This document shows, piece after piece, positions 35,793 to 45,050 of a stretch of 64,000 bases of DNA; position 1 is the stretch's first letter; each line of letters begins with the position of its first letter. Source of the stretch: Candidatus Opimibacter iunctus (GTDB lineage: Bacteria > Bacteroidota > Bacteroidia > Chitinophagales > Saprospiraceae); NCBI GenBank assembly GCA_016716665.1, contig JADJVH010000001.1:124001-188000 (forward strand). Reading direction: 5' to 3'. A program made the position numbers and the translations under genes. The notes beneath the pieces are model-generated. The model was not told the origin of the DNA. It ran no database searches and worked only from the letters and a program-made list of their open reading frames with translations.

Positions 35793-35835
35793 AAAAAGAA
35801 AAGCCCGCACGGATCACGTACGGGCTTTTCCTTTT
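35793..35835. terminator. Bidirectional terminator between LOG and DUF2911 genes
   Basis: Stem AAAAGAAAAGCCCG...CGGGCTTTTCCTTTT with short inner CGGATCACG, and A- and T-rich tails on both sides. Serves the two convergent genes. Confidence 0.9.
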
Positions 35836-35860
35836 CAAAGCAGATACATGTTGCATCGTG

Positions 35861-36370
35861 TTAAATTCCAACGGATAGGTTCTCCCAATGCAATTGAATA
35901 TGGTCACCTGTAATCTCAAATCGTAACTGCTCATTAAAGACAGGGGATGCCTGAGGTGTTGACGTAATCCTGAGCACATCCTTAGTAGCATCGTACTTGA
36001 AAGCGCCCCATTGATCCCACACCGTATTAAAGATCCATGTCCATTCCTCTTTTCCTGGAATGGTAAAGAGTGCATACTTTCCGGCAGGAAGCTTTTGTCC
36101 CTGCAGTATGATATCTTTATCGGTTTCAAATGTTGTGGCTTCATTGGCCCCGGTCCTCCATACTTTACCGTATGGCACCAGATCACCCCAGATCGTCCTG
36201 CCTTTTACCGAAGGTGCAGAATAGCTAATAGTGACTCTGGCATCAAGGAGTGAGTCAGATATCTGTACAGGAGGACTTGGGCGTGTTGATTTGTCAACTT
36301 GCCCTTTTGCACTGAAAGAGATCAAAAGCAATCCTGCTATGGATAGAACAAAGGATAGGTTAACTTTCAT
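35861..36370 (-). CDS. Exported DUF2911 protein
   Basis: 169-residue protein with a signal peptide (1 to about 23, ending FSAKGQ). The remainder matches the DUF2911 family common in Bacteroidota: VTISYSAPSVKGRTIWGDLVPYGKVWRTGANEATTF, then LPAGKYALFTIPG and the closing FEITGDHIQLHWENLSV. A beta-rich periplasmic or surface protein is expected. No function is established and no catalytic residues can be named. Probably monocistronic; convergent with the LOG gene. Confidence 0.85.
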   Translation of the reverse strand: MKVNLSFVLSIAGLLLISFSAKGQVDKSTRPSPPVQISDSLLDARVTISYSAPSVKGRTIWGDLVPYGKVWRTGANEATTFETDKDIILQGQKLPAGKYALFTIPGKEEWTWIFNTVWDQWGAFKYDATKDVLRITSTPQASPVFNEQLRFEITGDHIQLHWENLSVGI

Positions 36371-36468
36371 TTTTTAGTAATTGAGGTGTATGTTTCTTGT
36401 AACGTGTTTAGAATATCTCCTTTTGCCATAACAGTAAAGGGTACTATGTGTTCAGTGTGATTTGAAGA

Positions 36469-38367
36469 TTAATTAAAGAAAGCAGCTTCTGCTCCAATCC
36501 TGAAGTACCCTCTGTAATGGGGATAAAAATCCGCCTGGTATAAAACCCGGTCCTTAAAAAGTCCAATAAAATCTTCAAACCGGACGAAGGCTTTAATAAA
36601 CCTGATCTGCAGTCCCATGCCGATATCCATGCGAAAAGCATCAGGTATAGACGAACCGTATGTCAGGTGATATCGTCCGTTGACCGGAAAGTAACTTACA
36701 CCATCAAAGCCTCCGTTATATGTAAAATCGGCACCTGGCATCAGGACTACTTTCTTGTCAAAAATATTGATGCGACCATAGGCACTGGCGGAGTACCAAA
36801 GTGATGGAACCGCAAGTTCCGCGCGCGGATCCGGTTGCCAGAATATACTTCCCTTCACTCCCCAACGCTTGAAATCAAAAGCCTTGGACAGGAACAGGCG
36901 ACGCAAGGAAAAGGATTCTCCGATCTGCTGGGGAAAAGCTATAGAATCGTAATAGATATAATTGTCAAACACAAGCCACTTGACACCGGCTTGTAAATTC
37001 AGTTTTTGCATTTCCCACGTCACGCCGATATCTGTTGTAAATGGATTGAGGAAATCCCTCTGGTAAATGGATTGCTGGCTGACAAAAAGCGAACTTTCTA
37101 CCAGATAGGGAGCTCTTGTAACCAACGACCAATAGCCCATGAGATGGCCAAAATTTCCGGTTTTCAAATCTGCCTCAGCATGGAAAGAAACGGCGCCTTC
37201 AGCTTGCCCGAGACCCAGGGAAAGATTGCCTTTAAGGGTCAATGGTTCAACCCATTGAAATACTCCTGAGGCCTCAAGGAAGAATTCGTTGATGTTTCTT
37301 TGGTTTGGTTCCTGCTGCAAATCAACTGACCGGTACCTGATGGAGGCATCCAGTGTAGAATGTGCTGCTTTCCATGGCAACGAAACGCCAAGGCTCCATT
37401 GGTTATCAGTGAGAAAAGTATACTGACGAATTCCCCGTTCATCCACCAGGTATTCCGTACCATAGTATTCCCTTGATAGAGTTGTGGAAAATGCGTCTTC
37501 ATCTGCATACTTGTATATTCCTGTAGCGAAAGATCCTCTGAGCCAAATATCCATGCCGATACCTGTGGAATCAGGTAACAAGTGAATAATCTGCCTGGTC
37601 ATAAAGGTCCGCTGCTTGTGCGTAGTGATGGCGGTGGTATTGTCGGTGGTCAGAAAAACTGGAATGGACGCATCAGGGTTATTGGGCCTACCGATGGAAT
37701 CAGGTTGTGCAATACCTCCATTCTCTTCGGCCACCGCGGAATTGTTCAGGTAATTGTAGAATGCATCATACTTTCCGGATGGGGCGTGATGCCACAGGCC
37801 CACACTAAACCCAGTATTTTTTTGCCTTTGGTGAGCGAATTCCCCCAACTGGTTGATGCGCCTGTAGGCTACACTCAGATTTAACCCTTTGGCAAAACTT
37901 CTACCGAAGTCAAGTGTGAGGTACGTGTTTTTCTGACCTGCCTGAGAGTATTTAATACTACTCACTGGTACATCCTGATTGTAATACCTGAATGTCTCCT
38001 CCTGAATGTAGTAAGGATCGTATTGTGTCCACCCCGTCGCAAATCCAATACCTGATGAAATGACTGGTGCCATAGTCCTGGCTGCTGAACCATAATTACC
38101 CAGGTGAGCCTGATACCCCACTAGTGGTAAATGATTATTGTCGTCCCATTGAAATGTATCTGTGAGGTAATGCAACTCCCCTGGATTGCCTATTAAAACA
38201 TAGGTCATGGGAACCGCACTATCGAGTGGCATTATACCAGTGGGCACTGTATCCTGGCGAGTACTCCCTATGTTGGGGTCCAGATTGTCGCGCTGGGCTT
38301 GTGCAGCCAGGCCAGGCGAAAGGAAAACTATCGTAACGCAGAAAAATAAACGATAAAGGTGGTTCAT
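36469..38367 (-). CDS. Putative outer-membrane porin
   Basis: About 632 residues with a signal peptide (MNHLYRLFFCVTIVFLSPG, ending AAQAQ). It consists mostly of alternating strands with many Tyr/Trp/Gly, as in beta-barrels (YLTLDFGRSFAKGLNLSVAYRRI, WSLGVSLPWKAAHSTLDASIRY). Near the end the strands LQIRFIKAFVRFEDFIGLF and YRGYFRIGAEAAFFN close on aromatic residues, fitting an outer-membrane barrel. It resembles the putative porin family described for Bacteroidota; transported solute unknown. The open frame begins 18 bases further upstream with a GTG; the ATG at 38367 is preferred. Directly downstream of fabI, probably cotranscribed. Confidence 0.75.
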   Translation of the reverse strand: MNHLYRLFFCVTIVFLSPGLAAQAQRDNLDPNIGSTRQDTVPTGIMPLDSAVPMTYVLIGNPGELHYLTDTFQWDDNNHLPLVGYQAHLGNYGSAARTMAPVISSGIGFATGWTQYDPYYIQEETFRYYNQDVPVSSIKYSQAGQKNTYLTLDFGRSFAKGLNLSVAYRRINQLGEFAHQRQKNTGFSVGLWHHAPSGKYDAFYNYLNNSAVAEENGGIAQPDSIGRPNNPDASIPVFLTTDNTTAITTHKQRTFMTRQIIHLLPDSTGIGMDIWLRGSFATGIYKYADEDAFSTTLSREYYGTEYLVDERGIRQYTFLTDNQWSLGVSLPWKAAHSTLDASIRYRSVDLQQEPNQRNINEFFLEASGVFQWVEPLTLKGNLSLGLGQAEGAVSFHAEADLKTGNFGHLMGYWSLVTRAPYLVESSLFVSQQSIYQRDFLNPFTTDIGVTWEMQKLNLQAGVKWLVFDNYIYYDSIAFPQQIGESFSLRRLFLSKAFDFKRWGVKGSIFWQPDPRAELAVPSLWYSASAYGRINIFDKKVVLMPGADFTYNGGFDGVSYFPVNGRYHLTYGSSIPDAFRMDIGMGLQIRFIKAFVRFEDFIGLFKDRVLYQADFYPHYRGYFRIGAEAAFFN

Positions 38368-38400
38368 GCACAAGGTATAACGCACGATAGCTGAGTTTTG

Positions 38401-39210
38401 CTATTCTTTGCCCAATACCGCGGGATTGACTCCCATAGAACTGAAACCTCCGTCGTGGAAAAGGTTTTGCATCGTGACTGCCCTGGTATAGTCAGAAAAG
38501 AGACTAACACAATACTTAGCGCAATCTTCAGCACTGGCGTTGCCAAGCGGAGACATGGTCTCTGCGTAAGAATAAAAGTCATCAAATCCCTTTACTCCGC
38601 TGCCTGCAGTGGTTCGTGTGGGTGATTGGGAGATGGTATTTACCCGCACGCCTTTCTTGACACCAAAATGATATCCAAAGCTACGGGCGAAAGATTCAAG
38701 CAGCGCCTTTGCATCAGCCATCTCATTATAATCCGGAAATACCCGCTGGGCTGCGATATAGGTCAGGGCAAGTATAGAACCACCACTAGCCATAGCATCC
38801 ATTTGGTATAACACCTGCATCATCCGGTGAAAAGACATCGCGCTGATGTCAAAAGTCTTGTGCATCCATTCATGATTGATATCTGTGTATGCTTTGCCTT
38901 TGCGCACATTCAAGGACATGCCAATAGAATGCAATACAAAATCAAGTGGTCCGCCGAGTACCTCTACGGATTTCTGAAAAAGGGCGGTCAGTTCTTCTGT
39001 GGAAGTGGCATCAGCTGAAATTACCTCAGCATTGAGTTCTTCACCCAGCTTCTGAATCGTACCAAAGCGCATAGCAACGGGAGCATTGGTCAGGGTAATT
39101 TTTGCGCCATCTGCGACACATTGCTTTGCTACATGCCATGCGATGGAACTTTCATCAAGTGCGCCAAAGATGACACCTCTTTTACCTGCTAATAACTGAT
39201 GTTGATTCAT
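38401..39210 (-). CDS. fabI: Enoyl-[acyl-carrier-protein] reductase (NADH)
   Basis: Last step of each fatty acid elongation cycle: reduces trans-2-enoyl-ACP. It is a short-chain dehydrogenase-like protein of 269 residues: GVIFGALDESSIAWHVAKQC (cofactor loop), DFVLHSIGMSLNV, LTYIAAQRVFPDYNEMADAKALLESFARSF (Tyr-x6-Lys catalytic pair) and RVNTISQSPTRTTAGSGVKGF. The ATG at 39210 is preferred over a TTG six bases upstream. It lies downstream of sucD and upstream of the putative porin gene on the same strand. Confidence 0.95.
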   Translation of the reverse strand: MNQHQLLAGKRGVIFGALDESSIAWHVAKQCVADGAKITLTNAPVAMRFGTIQKLGEELNAEVISADATSTEELTALFQKSVEVLGGPLDFVLHSIGMSLNVRKGKAYTDINHEWMHKTFDISAMSFHRMMQVLYQMDAMASGGSILALTYIAAQRVFPDYNEMADAKALLESFARSFGYHFGVKKGVRVNTISQSPTRTTAGSGVKGFDDFYSYAETMSPLGNASAEDCAKYCVSLFSDYTRAVTMQNLFHDGGFSSMGVNPAVLGKE

Positions 39211-39267
39211 GATCAAGTGAGCCTATTGTATATTTCAATGATACCTGTGCAGAGACAGGAGATTACC

Positions 39268-40143
39268 CTATTTCTTAAGAATCGCTTTGGCCATGGTAGC
39301 CCCTATCTGTGCGGGTGATTCCACGACATGTACACCGCAGGCAGCCAAAATCTCCATCTTGGCCGCAGCTGTATCTGCCTTACCTCCGATGATCGCTCCT
39401 GCGTGACCCATTTTTCGGCCTTTAGGTGCTGTCTTGCCTGCGATAAAACCGACGACCGGCTTGGTGCCATGCTCCTTGATCCAATATGCTGCATCAGATT
39501 CCATGCTGCCACCTATCTCCCCGATCATAATGATGCCTTCTGTGCCCGGATCTGCCATGAGCAGTTGAACGGCTTCGAGTGTTGTAGTTCCGCAGATCGG
39601 ATCACCACCGATACCGATGCAAGTCGACTGACCAAGGCCCGCCTTTGTGACCTGGTCAACTGCTTCGTAAGTAAGCGTACCTGACCTGGACACGATGCCG
39701 ATCGTCCCAGGACGGTGTATAAACCCTGGCATGATTCCTATCTTGGCTTCACCCGGTGTAATGATCCCAGGGCAATTAGGCCCAATGAGCCGGCATCCAG
39801 ATTTATTGATATAATCCTTCACCCTGATCATGTCCTGAACAGGGATTCCTTCTGTAATACAAACGATGACTTTTATTCCTGATTCTGCGGCCTCAAGGAT
39901 AGCATCCGGAGCAAAGGCAGGTGGAACAAAGATGATGGAGACATTCGCCTGTGTAGCTTCCACTGCCTGCTGGACGGTATTGAAGACCGGACGGTCGAGA
40001 TGCATCTGTCCTCCTTTGCCGGGGGTTACCCCACCTACGACATTGGTGCCATATTCGATCATCTGTCCGGCATGAAACGTTCCTTCTGTCCCGGTAAAGC
40101 CTTGTACGATAACACGGCTATCCTTTCCTACGAGTACACTCAT
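39268..40143 (-). CDS. sucD: Succinate-CoA ligase, alpha subunit
   Basis: TCA-cycle enzyme interconverting succinyl-CoA and succinate with substrate-level nucleotide phosphorylation. The 291 residues have the CoA-binding fold (VIVQGFTGTEGTFHAGQM, YGTNVVGGVTPGKGG, LIGPNCPGIITPGEAKIGIMPG) and the active-site phospho-His in KMGHAGAIIGG. The beta subunit gene is not in this window. It follows the FtsB/DivIC-like gene by 25 bases and precedes fabI by 57 bases. Confidence 0.96.
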   Translation of the reverse strand: MSVLVGKDSRVIVQGFTGTEGTFHAGQMIEYGTNVVGGVTPGKGGQMHLDRPVFNTVQQAVEATQANVSIIFVPPAFAPDAILEAAESGIKVIVCITEGIPVQDMIRVKDYINKSGCRLIGPNCPGIITPGEAKIGIMPGFIHRPGTIGIVSRSGTLTYEAVDQVTKAGLGQSTCIGIGGDPICGTTTLEAVQLLMADPGTEGIIMIGEIGGSMESDAAYWIKEHGTKPVVGFIAGKTAPKGRKMGHAGAIIGGKADTAAAKMEILAACGVHVVESPAQIGATMAKAILKK

Positions 40144-40168
40144 AAAACAATTGTGGTTCTGCTGTCAA

Positions 40169-40474
40169 TTATTGAAACAAGAAAACATCTTCATCCGGCC
40201 GGTGCATCAGGTATTTTTCCCTGGCAAACTTTTCCTTGTTGTTCATCAGGTCTTTGTGCGCTGCCTCTGCAGTGGCCAGTTGTTCACGGTAATCTTCAAT
40301 AGAAGATTCCAGTTGATGAACAGATCGCCGGAGGTTCCATTGGGTGAAAAAATTGTGCTTGTCAAAAAATAACATCCACATGACAAACAGCCCCGCGGAA
40401 ACTGTGTATTTGTTGAGCCAGCCGGCGGCAATTAAATCCGTAATCACCTGCCGAAGATGAATTAGTCTTTTCAT
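40169..40474 (-). CDS. Septum formation initiator (FtsB/DivIC-like)
   Basis: Small bitopic division protein of 101 residues. It has an N-terminal cytoplasmic piece, one membrane helix (about 23-40, VSAGLFVMWMLFF), then a periplasmic coiled coil (HQLESSIEDYREQLATAEAAHKDL) and the family ending EKFAREKYLMHRPDEDVFLF. FtsB/DivIC proteins form a complex with FtsL and FtsQ at the septum. The ATG at 40474 is chosen; the open frame reaches 40531. An eno-ftsB-type neighbourhood is common in Bacteroidota. Confidence 0.88.
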   Translation of the reverse strand: MKRLIHLRQVITDLIAAGWLNKYTVSAGLFVMWMLFFDKHNFFTQWNLRRSVHQLESSIEDYREQLATAEAAHKDLMNNKEKFAREKYLMHRPDEDVFLFQ

Positions 40475-40790
40475 GTAGTTGAGACCTGATGGTAAAGGCC
40501 GAAAGATAATCGTTTTAACCGATCTGTCCAAACATGAAGGAAGGAGTAAAAAGGGGACAGGCTCACCCGCCAGCCCTTAAGCAGAACAAATGAGCGCATG
40601 CCCCCCCGGTTCAGGGAATTTAAGCCACTCCGGCAAAGCCGAAATATGTTCGATGGGAATTGCTGGTGAAAGATGGGATACATCTGATATAGCAAGGACT
40701 ATGCCAAGCAAGCGATTACAACCAACGGCAAATCCATTGGATAATCCAGAATCCTAATGTCGATGTCCTCAGTAGAGGCCGCTAAAGGGT
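40475..40790. other. Spacer between eno and the FtsB/DivIC-like gene, nothing recognised
   Basis: 316 bases without a supported gene. It holds a run of seven C (about 40603-40609) and no convincing promoter, terminator or structured RNA. A 74-codon minus-strand frame crosses it but has no family resemblance. Confidence 0.6.
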
Positions 40791-42077
40791 TTATCTGCCC
40801 AGGAGGGAAATCCCGGGGTAGAAGGCAGAATCACCGAGTATATCGGCAATTCTCAGCAACTGATTGTATTTAGCCACCCTGTCTGACCTGGACAGCGAAC
40901 CTGTCTTAATTTGTCCGGTATTGAGGGCTACTGCGAGATCTGCAATAGTGACATCTTCAGTCTCCCCGCTTCGATGACTGATGATGGAGGTAAAACCGTT
41001 ACGGGTTGCCAGGTGTACAGCATCAATCGTTTCAGAGAGGGTACCGATCTGATTGAGCTTGATGAGAATGCTGTTTGCACTTTGTCTTTCAATACCAAGG
41101 CTGAGGCGATCTACATTGGTAACAAATAAGTCATCCCCTACCAATTGAACCTTGTGCCCAAGTGCTGCATTGAGTTTTCCCCATCCGGTCCAGTCATCTT
41201 CATGTAGTCCGTCTTCGATAGAAAAGATCGGATACTTATCACACCATTTTGACCAGTACTCTACCATTTCTTCAGAGGTCTTCTTCATGCCTGAAGACTT
41301 CTTAAAGACATACAGCTGTTCTTCTTCACTATAAAATTCAGAAGCTGCAGCATCGAGAGCGATCACCATATCTTCGCCTGGCCTGTACCCTGCATTCTCT
41401 ATAGCCTTGAGTACGATTTCAATGGCTTCTTCATTTGATTTGATATTGGGTGCAAAGCCGCCTTCATCTCCCACATTGGTGGAATACCCTGATGCATGGA
41501 GTACCTTCTTGAGGTGATGAAAAACTTCAGCTCCCATACGTAGGGCATCCTTGAAATGATCAGCACCAACAGGCATGATCATGAATTCCTGAAAATCAAT
41601 ACTGTTATCTGCATGTGATCCGCCATTGAGGATATTCATCATCGGGACCGGCAGGATATGCGCATTGACACCTCCGATATAGCGGAACAATGGCTGCCTG
41701 TGTTCTGACGCTGCAGCTTTGGCCACGGCCAGGCTGACGCCAAGCATCGCATTTGCACCGATACCTGATTTATTAAGGTTCGGGTCCAGGTCAATCATTG
41801 CCTGGTCGATCTCCAGTTGCTCTGATACATCGAGGCCGATGACCTGCTCGGCAATTTTCTCTTCTACATTCCTGCATGCATCCAGGACGCCTTTACCAAG
41901 ATACCGCGTAGGATCACCATCTCGCAATTCTACGGCTTCGTGCTTGCCAGTGGAGGCGCCTGACGGAACTGCTGCCCTACCAACGTGGCCGGCTTCAGTT
42001 ACTACCTCAACTTCTACAGTTGGGTTTCCACGACTATCGAGTATTTCCCGGGCGATGATGTCAACGATTGCGCTCAT
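40791..42077 (-). CDS. eno: Enolase
   Basis: Glycolytic enzyme converting 2-phosphoglycerate to phosphoenolpyruvate, 428 residues. Conserved parts: AREILDSRGNPTVEVEV, VPSGASTGKHEAVELRDGD, the NVGDEGGFAPN loop, the magnesium ligands (VIALDAAASEFY, FSIEDGLHEDDW, QLVGDDLFVTN) and the closing SHRSGETEDVTIADLAVALN. All catalytic residues are present. Complete and typical in length. It is the first gene of the minus-strand group eno, FtsB/DivIC-like, sucD, fabI, porin. Confidence 0.98.
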   Translation of the reverse strand: MSAIVDIIAREILDSRGNPTVEVEVVTEAGHVGRAAVPSGASTGKHEAVELRDGDPTRYLGKGVLDACRNVEEKIAEQVIGLDVSEQLEIDQAMIDLDPNLNKSGIGANAMLGVSLAVAKAAASEHRQPLFRYIGGVNAHILPVPMMNILNGGSHADNSIDFQEFMIMPVGADHFKDALRMGAEVFHHLKKVLHASGYSTNVGDEGGFAPNIKSNEEAIEIVLKAIENAGYRPGEDMVIALDAAASEFYSEEEQLYVFKKSSGMKKTSEEMVEYWSKWCDKYPIFSIEDGLHEDDWTGWGKLNAALGHKVQLVGDDLFVTNVDRLSLGIERQSANSILIKLNQIGTLSETIDAVHLATRNGFTSIISHRSGETEDVTIADLAVALNTGQIKTGSLSRSDRVAKYNQLLRIADILGDSAFYPGISLLGR

Positions 42078-42079
42078 AT

Positions 42080-42117
42080 AAATAAGGAATTAGGAATAAG
42101 GAGATAGGAAACAGGAT
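42080..42117. repeat. Degenerate period-8 purine-rich repeat upstream of eno
   Basis: Spacer between carA and eno with units such as AAGGAATT, AGGAATAA, GGAGATAG and GGAAACAG on the plus strand. It is the same style as the octamer block at 63011, but more diverged. Confidence 0.5.
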
Positions 42118-42160
42118 ATTATGTTTTCAAACTATATTTTGTAGAAGCCACTGCCTCACG

Positions 42161-43273
42161 TTAGTTAGCTGTGGCCATGAGATTGAGAAAATCATCGAAG
42201 AGGTATCTTGAATCATGCGGGCCAGGAGAGGATTCCGGATGGTATTGAACAGAGAATGCAGGTTTCCCTTTTATCCTGAGTCCTTCAATGGTCTGGTCAT
42301 TGAGATTGACATGTGTGATCTCAATTGCGTCTTTTTTTGCAGCTATAGCTTCGGGAGAAACACCAAAGCCGTGATTCTGGCTTGTGATTTCTGCTTTGCC
42401 TGTGAGGGTGTTCAATACAGGATGATTAATTCCTCTGTGGCCATGATGCATCTTGTATGTGGATATGCCCTGGGATAATGCCAGTAGCTGATGGCCCAGG
42501 CAAATACCAAAAACGGGAAGGCCATCTTCAACTACCTTTTGAATCACATTGTGTGTGTACCCCATAGCGGCGGGATCACCCGGTCCATTGGAGAGAAACA
42601 CACCATGCGGGGAAAAGGACATCACCTCTTCATAGGATGCAGTTGCAGGAAAAACCTTTACACTACAGCCTCTTTCCGTAAGGCACTTCAGAATATTGTT
42701 TTTAATGCCATAATCCAGGGCAGAGACCCTGTAAGGTGCATCTTCCCTGCCAACCCTATAGGATTGCGTTGTAGTGACTTTGGAGCTTAATTCGAGACCG
42801 TCCATTGATGGGACTGCGGCCAACATTCCCCTGAGCTTCTCAATGTCAGTTACCTCACTGGAGATAATGGCATTCATTGCCCCTTTACTACGGATATGCC
42901 TGACGACTGCACGTGTATCTACTCCATAGATGCAGAGCTTTTGGTGCTCCTCAAAATAGGTCTGGATGGACTGATCCGCCAAGGCTCTGCTATATTCATC
43001 GACAAAGGTCTTGCATACCAGTGCATTGATCTGGATCCGGCTGCTTTCCACTTCGGTGGACTTGATCCCATAATTTCCGATATGGACATGGGTGGCTACC
43101 AGTATCTGGCCGAAATAGGATGGGTCGGTAAAAATTTCCTGGTATCCGGTCATCCCTGTATTAAAGCAGATCTCACCGGTGGCTGTACCGGGATGTCCCG
43201 CGGCCTTGCCTTCGAAATAGGTACCGTCTTGTAGCAGGAGAATAGCCTTTGGGGCTGTAGAATCTGATGGCAT
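42161..43273 (-). CDS. carA: Carbamoyl-phosphate synthase, small subunit
   Basis: Glutaminase subunit supplying ammonia for carbamoyl phosphate (pyrimidine and arginine synthesis). 370 residues: the N-terminal domain carries AILLLQDGTYFEGKAAGHPG and GEICFNTGMTGYQEIFTDPSYFGQ. The class I glutamine amidotransferase domain from about 185 has the catalytic Cys in VFGICLGHQLLALSQG and the His/Glu in VQYHPESSPGPHDS. The large-subunit gene is not present. The frame opens at an ATG at 43330, but the internal ATG at 43273 gives the family-like N-terminus. Follows the terminator of the ribosomal cluster. Confidence 0.96.
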   Translation of the reverse strand: MPSDSTAPKAILLLQDGTYFEGKAAGHPGTATGEICFNTGMTGYQEIFTDPSYFGQILVATHVHIGNYGIKSTEVESSRIQINALVCKTFVDEYSRALADQSIQTYFEEHQKLCIYGVDTRAVVRHIRSKGAMNAIISSEVTDIEKLRGMLAAVPSMDGLELSSKVTTTQSYRVGREDAPYRVSALDYGIKNNILKCLTERGCSVKVFPATASYEEVMSFSPHGVFLSNGPGDPAAMGYTHNVIQKVVEDGLPVFGICLGHQLLALSQGISTYKMHHGHRGINHPVLNTLTGKAEITSQNHGFGVSPEAIAAKKDAIEITHVNLNDQTIEGLRIKGKPAFSVQYHPESSPGPHDSRYLFDDFLNLMATAN

Positions 43274-43356
43274 GTGGTTAACACTTACATTCAGGGGGTC
43301 AAATATATAGGAAAAAAAGTAATTGGTCATTTTTCATGCAGATGTGACCCTCCGCA

Positions 43357-43388
43357 AATAAAAAAAGGCCGGGTTGATACCCGGCCTC
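43357..43388 (-). terminator. Terminator closing the ribosomal protein cluster
   Basis: On the minus strand GGCCGGGT ATCA ACCCGGCC (43367-43386) is followed by seven T. A textbook rho-independent signal after rplQ and before carA. Confidence 0.95.
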
Positions 43389-43411
43389 TGGATTATATCT
43401 GTAATAAAAAC

Positions 43412-43927
43412 CTATTCTTCTTCTGAAGCTGCGGCAGCTGCTGTTGCGGCAGGAGCTGCAGTAGCAGTGGTGACCCCGGTCTTCGCTTTGCCTCTGCGGG
43501 TACGGCGTGTCTTGGTTTCGCTTGCAGCAGACTTCTCGCTTCTGCGCTTCTTGGTATTTGTATAGATCTCATTAAAATCCACCAACTCAATCATCGCCAT
43601 TTCAGCGCCGTCCCCTTTACGGAAGCCGGTGCGGATCACGCGGGTATAACCTCCAGGACGTGTAGCGACCTTGGCTGCCACGGTAGAGAATAGTTCAGTA
43701 ACCGCTTCCTTGTTGTTGAGATAGGAGAAAACAACACGCCTGTTGTGTGTGGTATTGCTCTTTGATTTTGTGATCAATGGCTCAATATGCTTCTTAAGCG
43801 CTTTTGCCTTGGCTACAGTTGTAAAAATCCTCTTGTGCTGAATGAGTGCAAGACTCAGGTTCATCAACAATGCGGCGCGGTGGCCAGCTTTGCGGCTGAG
43901 GTGATTAATTGTTTTTCCGTGTCTCAT
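43412..43927 (-). CDS. rplQ: Ribosomal protein L17 with Ala-rich tail
   Basis: 50S subunit protein near the exit tunnel, 171 residues. Residues 1 to about 120 are a normal L17: MRHGKTINHLSRKAGHRAALLMNL, IQHKRIFTTVAKAKALKKHIEPLIT, GGYTRVIRTGFRKGDGAEMAMIELVDF. The last 50 or so residues are an added basic then Ala/Thr-rich tail ending in EEE, probably disordered. Last gene of the translation cluster, after rpoA. Confidence 0.96.
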   Translation of the reverse strand: MRHGKTINHLSRKAGHRAALLMNLSLALIQHKRIFTTVAKAKALKKHIEPLITKSKSNTTHNRRVVFSYLNNKEAVTELFSTVAAKVATRPGGYTRVIRTGFRKGDGAEMAMIELVDFNEIYTNTKKRRSEKSAASETKTRRTRRGKAKTGVTTATAAPAATAAAAASEEE

Positions 43928-44015
43928 GACCTGGGATTAAGATGGTTAAAGATTTAATGACTCCGCAGCACCCGGCAAAAGCCTATAAGGTAACTGCAAT
44001 TTGATGGATTGATGT

Positions 44016-45014
44016 TTATTCTTCGTCCAGTTTGTACTTCGAGAGATCCATACCAAAAGTGAGGCCTTTTGTCTGGAGAAGCTCTTCGATTTCCACAAGG
44101 GATTTCTTGCCGAAGTTTCTGAATTTCAAAAGTTCATGTGTATCAAACTTCACCAGTTCAGCGAGTGAGTTGATCTTGGCTGCCTTGAGGCAGTTGTATG
44201 CACGTACCGAGAGGTCAAGGTCTTCAAGTGAAGTCTTCAGGAGCTTGCGCATGCTGAGGATATGCTCATTGACGATGCCGTCTTCTTTACCAACTTTATC
44301 ATCAAAAGTGATGTGCTCATCCGTGATCAGCATGAGGTGCTGGATCATGATGCGGCTGGCTTCCTTGATAGCTTCCTCAGGATGGATAGTGCCATCCGTT
44401 TCAACTTCAATACTTAGTTTCTCGTAGTCCGTACGCTGTCCAACACGTGTGTTGGAAACGTGGTAGGATACCTTCTTGATAGGGGTATAGATCGCATCAA
44501 CTGGTATAACACCGATTGGTGCATTTTCAGGCATATTATCTTCTGCCGGAACATATCCCCTTCCCTTGGTGATTGTCATTTCCAGTTCGAGGTTGACAGA
44601 AGGTTCCATTTTGCAGATAAGTAATTCAGGGTTCATCACCTTGAATACATTGGTCCTGGACTCTATATCCTTTGCCCGGAATTCATCCTGTCCGCTGATA
44701 GTGAGGTATATCTGGTGTTCGGTAGCTTTATCCCCTTTGATCGCCCCCTTAAGGCGGATTTGCTTGATGTTGAGGATGATGTCTACCACATCTTCCACCA
44801 CACCGGGGATAGATGAGAATTCATGATCGACACCTGCAATACGTATAGCGGAAACAGCATAACCCTCCAGGGAAGAAAGGAGTATCCTGCGTAATGAATT
44901 TCCAATGGTTTGGCCAAATCCGGGTTCCAGTGGTTTGAACTCGAACTGCCCTTGAAAGTCTGTAGCTTTCTGGAGTAATATTTTGTCCGGCTTTTGAAAA
45001 TTCAGGATGCTCAT
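44016..45014 (-). CDS. rpoA: RNA polymerase alpha subunit
   Basis: Scaffold subunit of RNA polymerase, 332 residues. The N-terminal dimerisation domain has FEFKPLEPGFGQTIGNSLRRILLSSLEGYAV; the insert domain and linker follow. The C-terminal domain that binds UP elements and activators has VRAYNCLKAAKINSLAELVKFDTHELLKFRNFGKKSLVEI. Complete. It sits between rpsD and rplQ, with a long hairpin in the rpsD-rpoA gap. Confidence 0.98.
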   Translation of the reverse strand: MSILNFQKPDKILLQKATDFQGQFEFKPLEPGFGQTIGNSLRRILLSSLEGYAVSAIRIAGVDHEFSSIPGVVEDVVDIILNIKQIRLKGAIKGDKATEHQIYLTISGQDEFRAKDIESRTNVFKVMNPELLICKMEPSVNLELEMTITKGRGYVPAEDNMPENAPIGVIPVDAIYTPIKKVSYHVSNTRVGQRTDYEKLSIEVETDGTIHPEEAIKEASRIMIQHLMLITDEHITFDDKVGKEDGIVNEHILSMRKLLKTSLEDLDLSVRAYNCLKAAKINSLAELVKFDTHELLKFRNFGKKSLVEIEELLQTKGLTFGMDLSKYKLDEE

Positions 45015-45050
45015 AAACGTAATTTCTGAATGAAATAATATAATTGAGAA

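Noticed and set aside
40471..40695. 74-codon minus-strand frame between eno and the FtsB/DivIC-like gene
   Set aside because: No recognisable motif and it overlaps the start of the division gene; kept as empty spacer.
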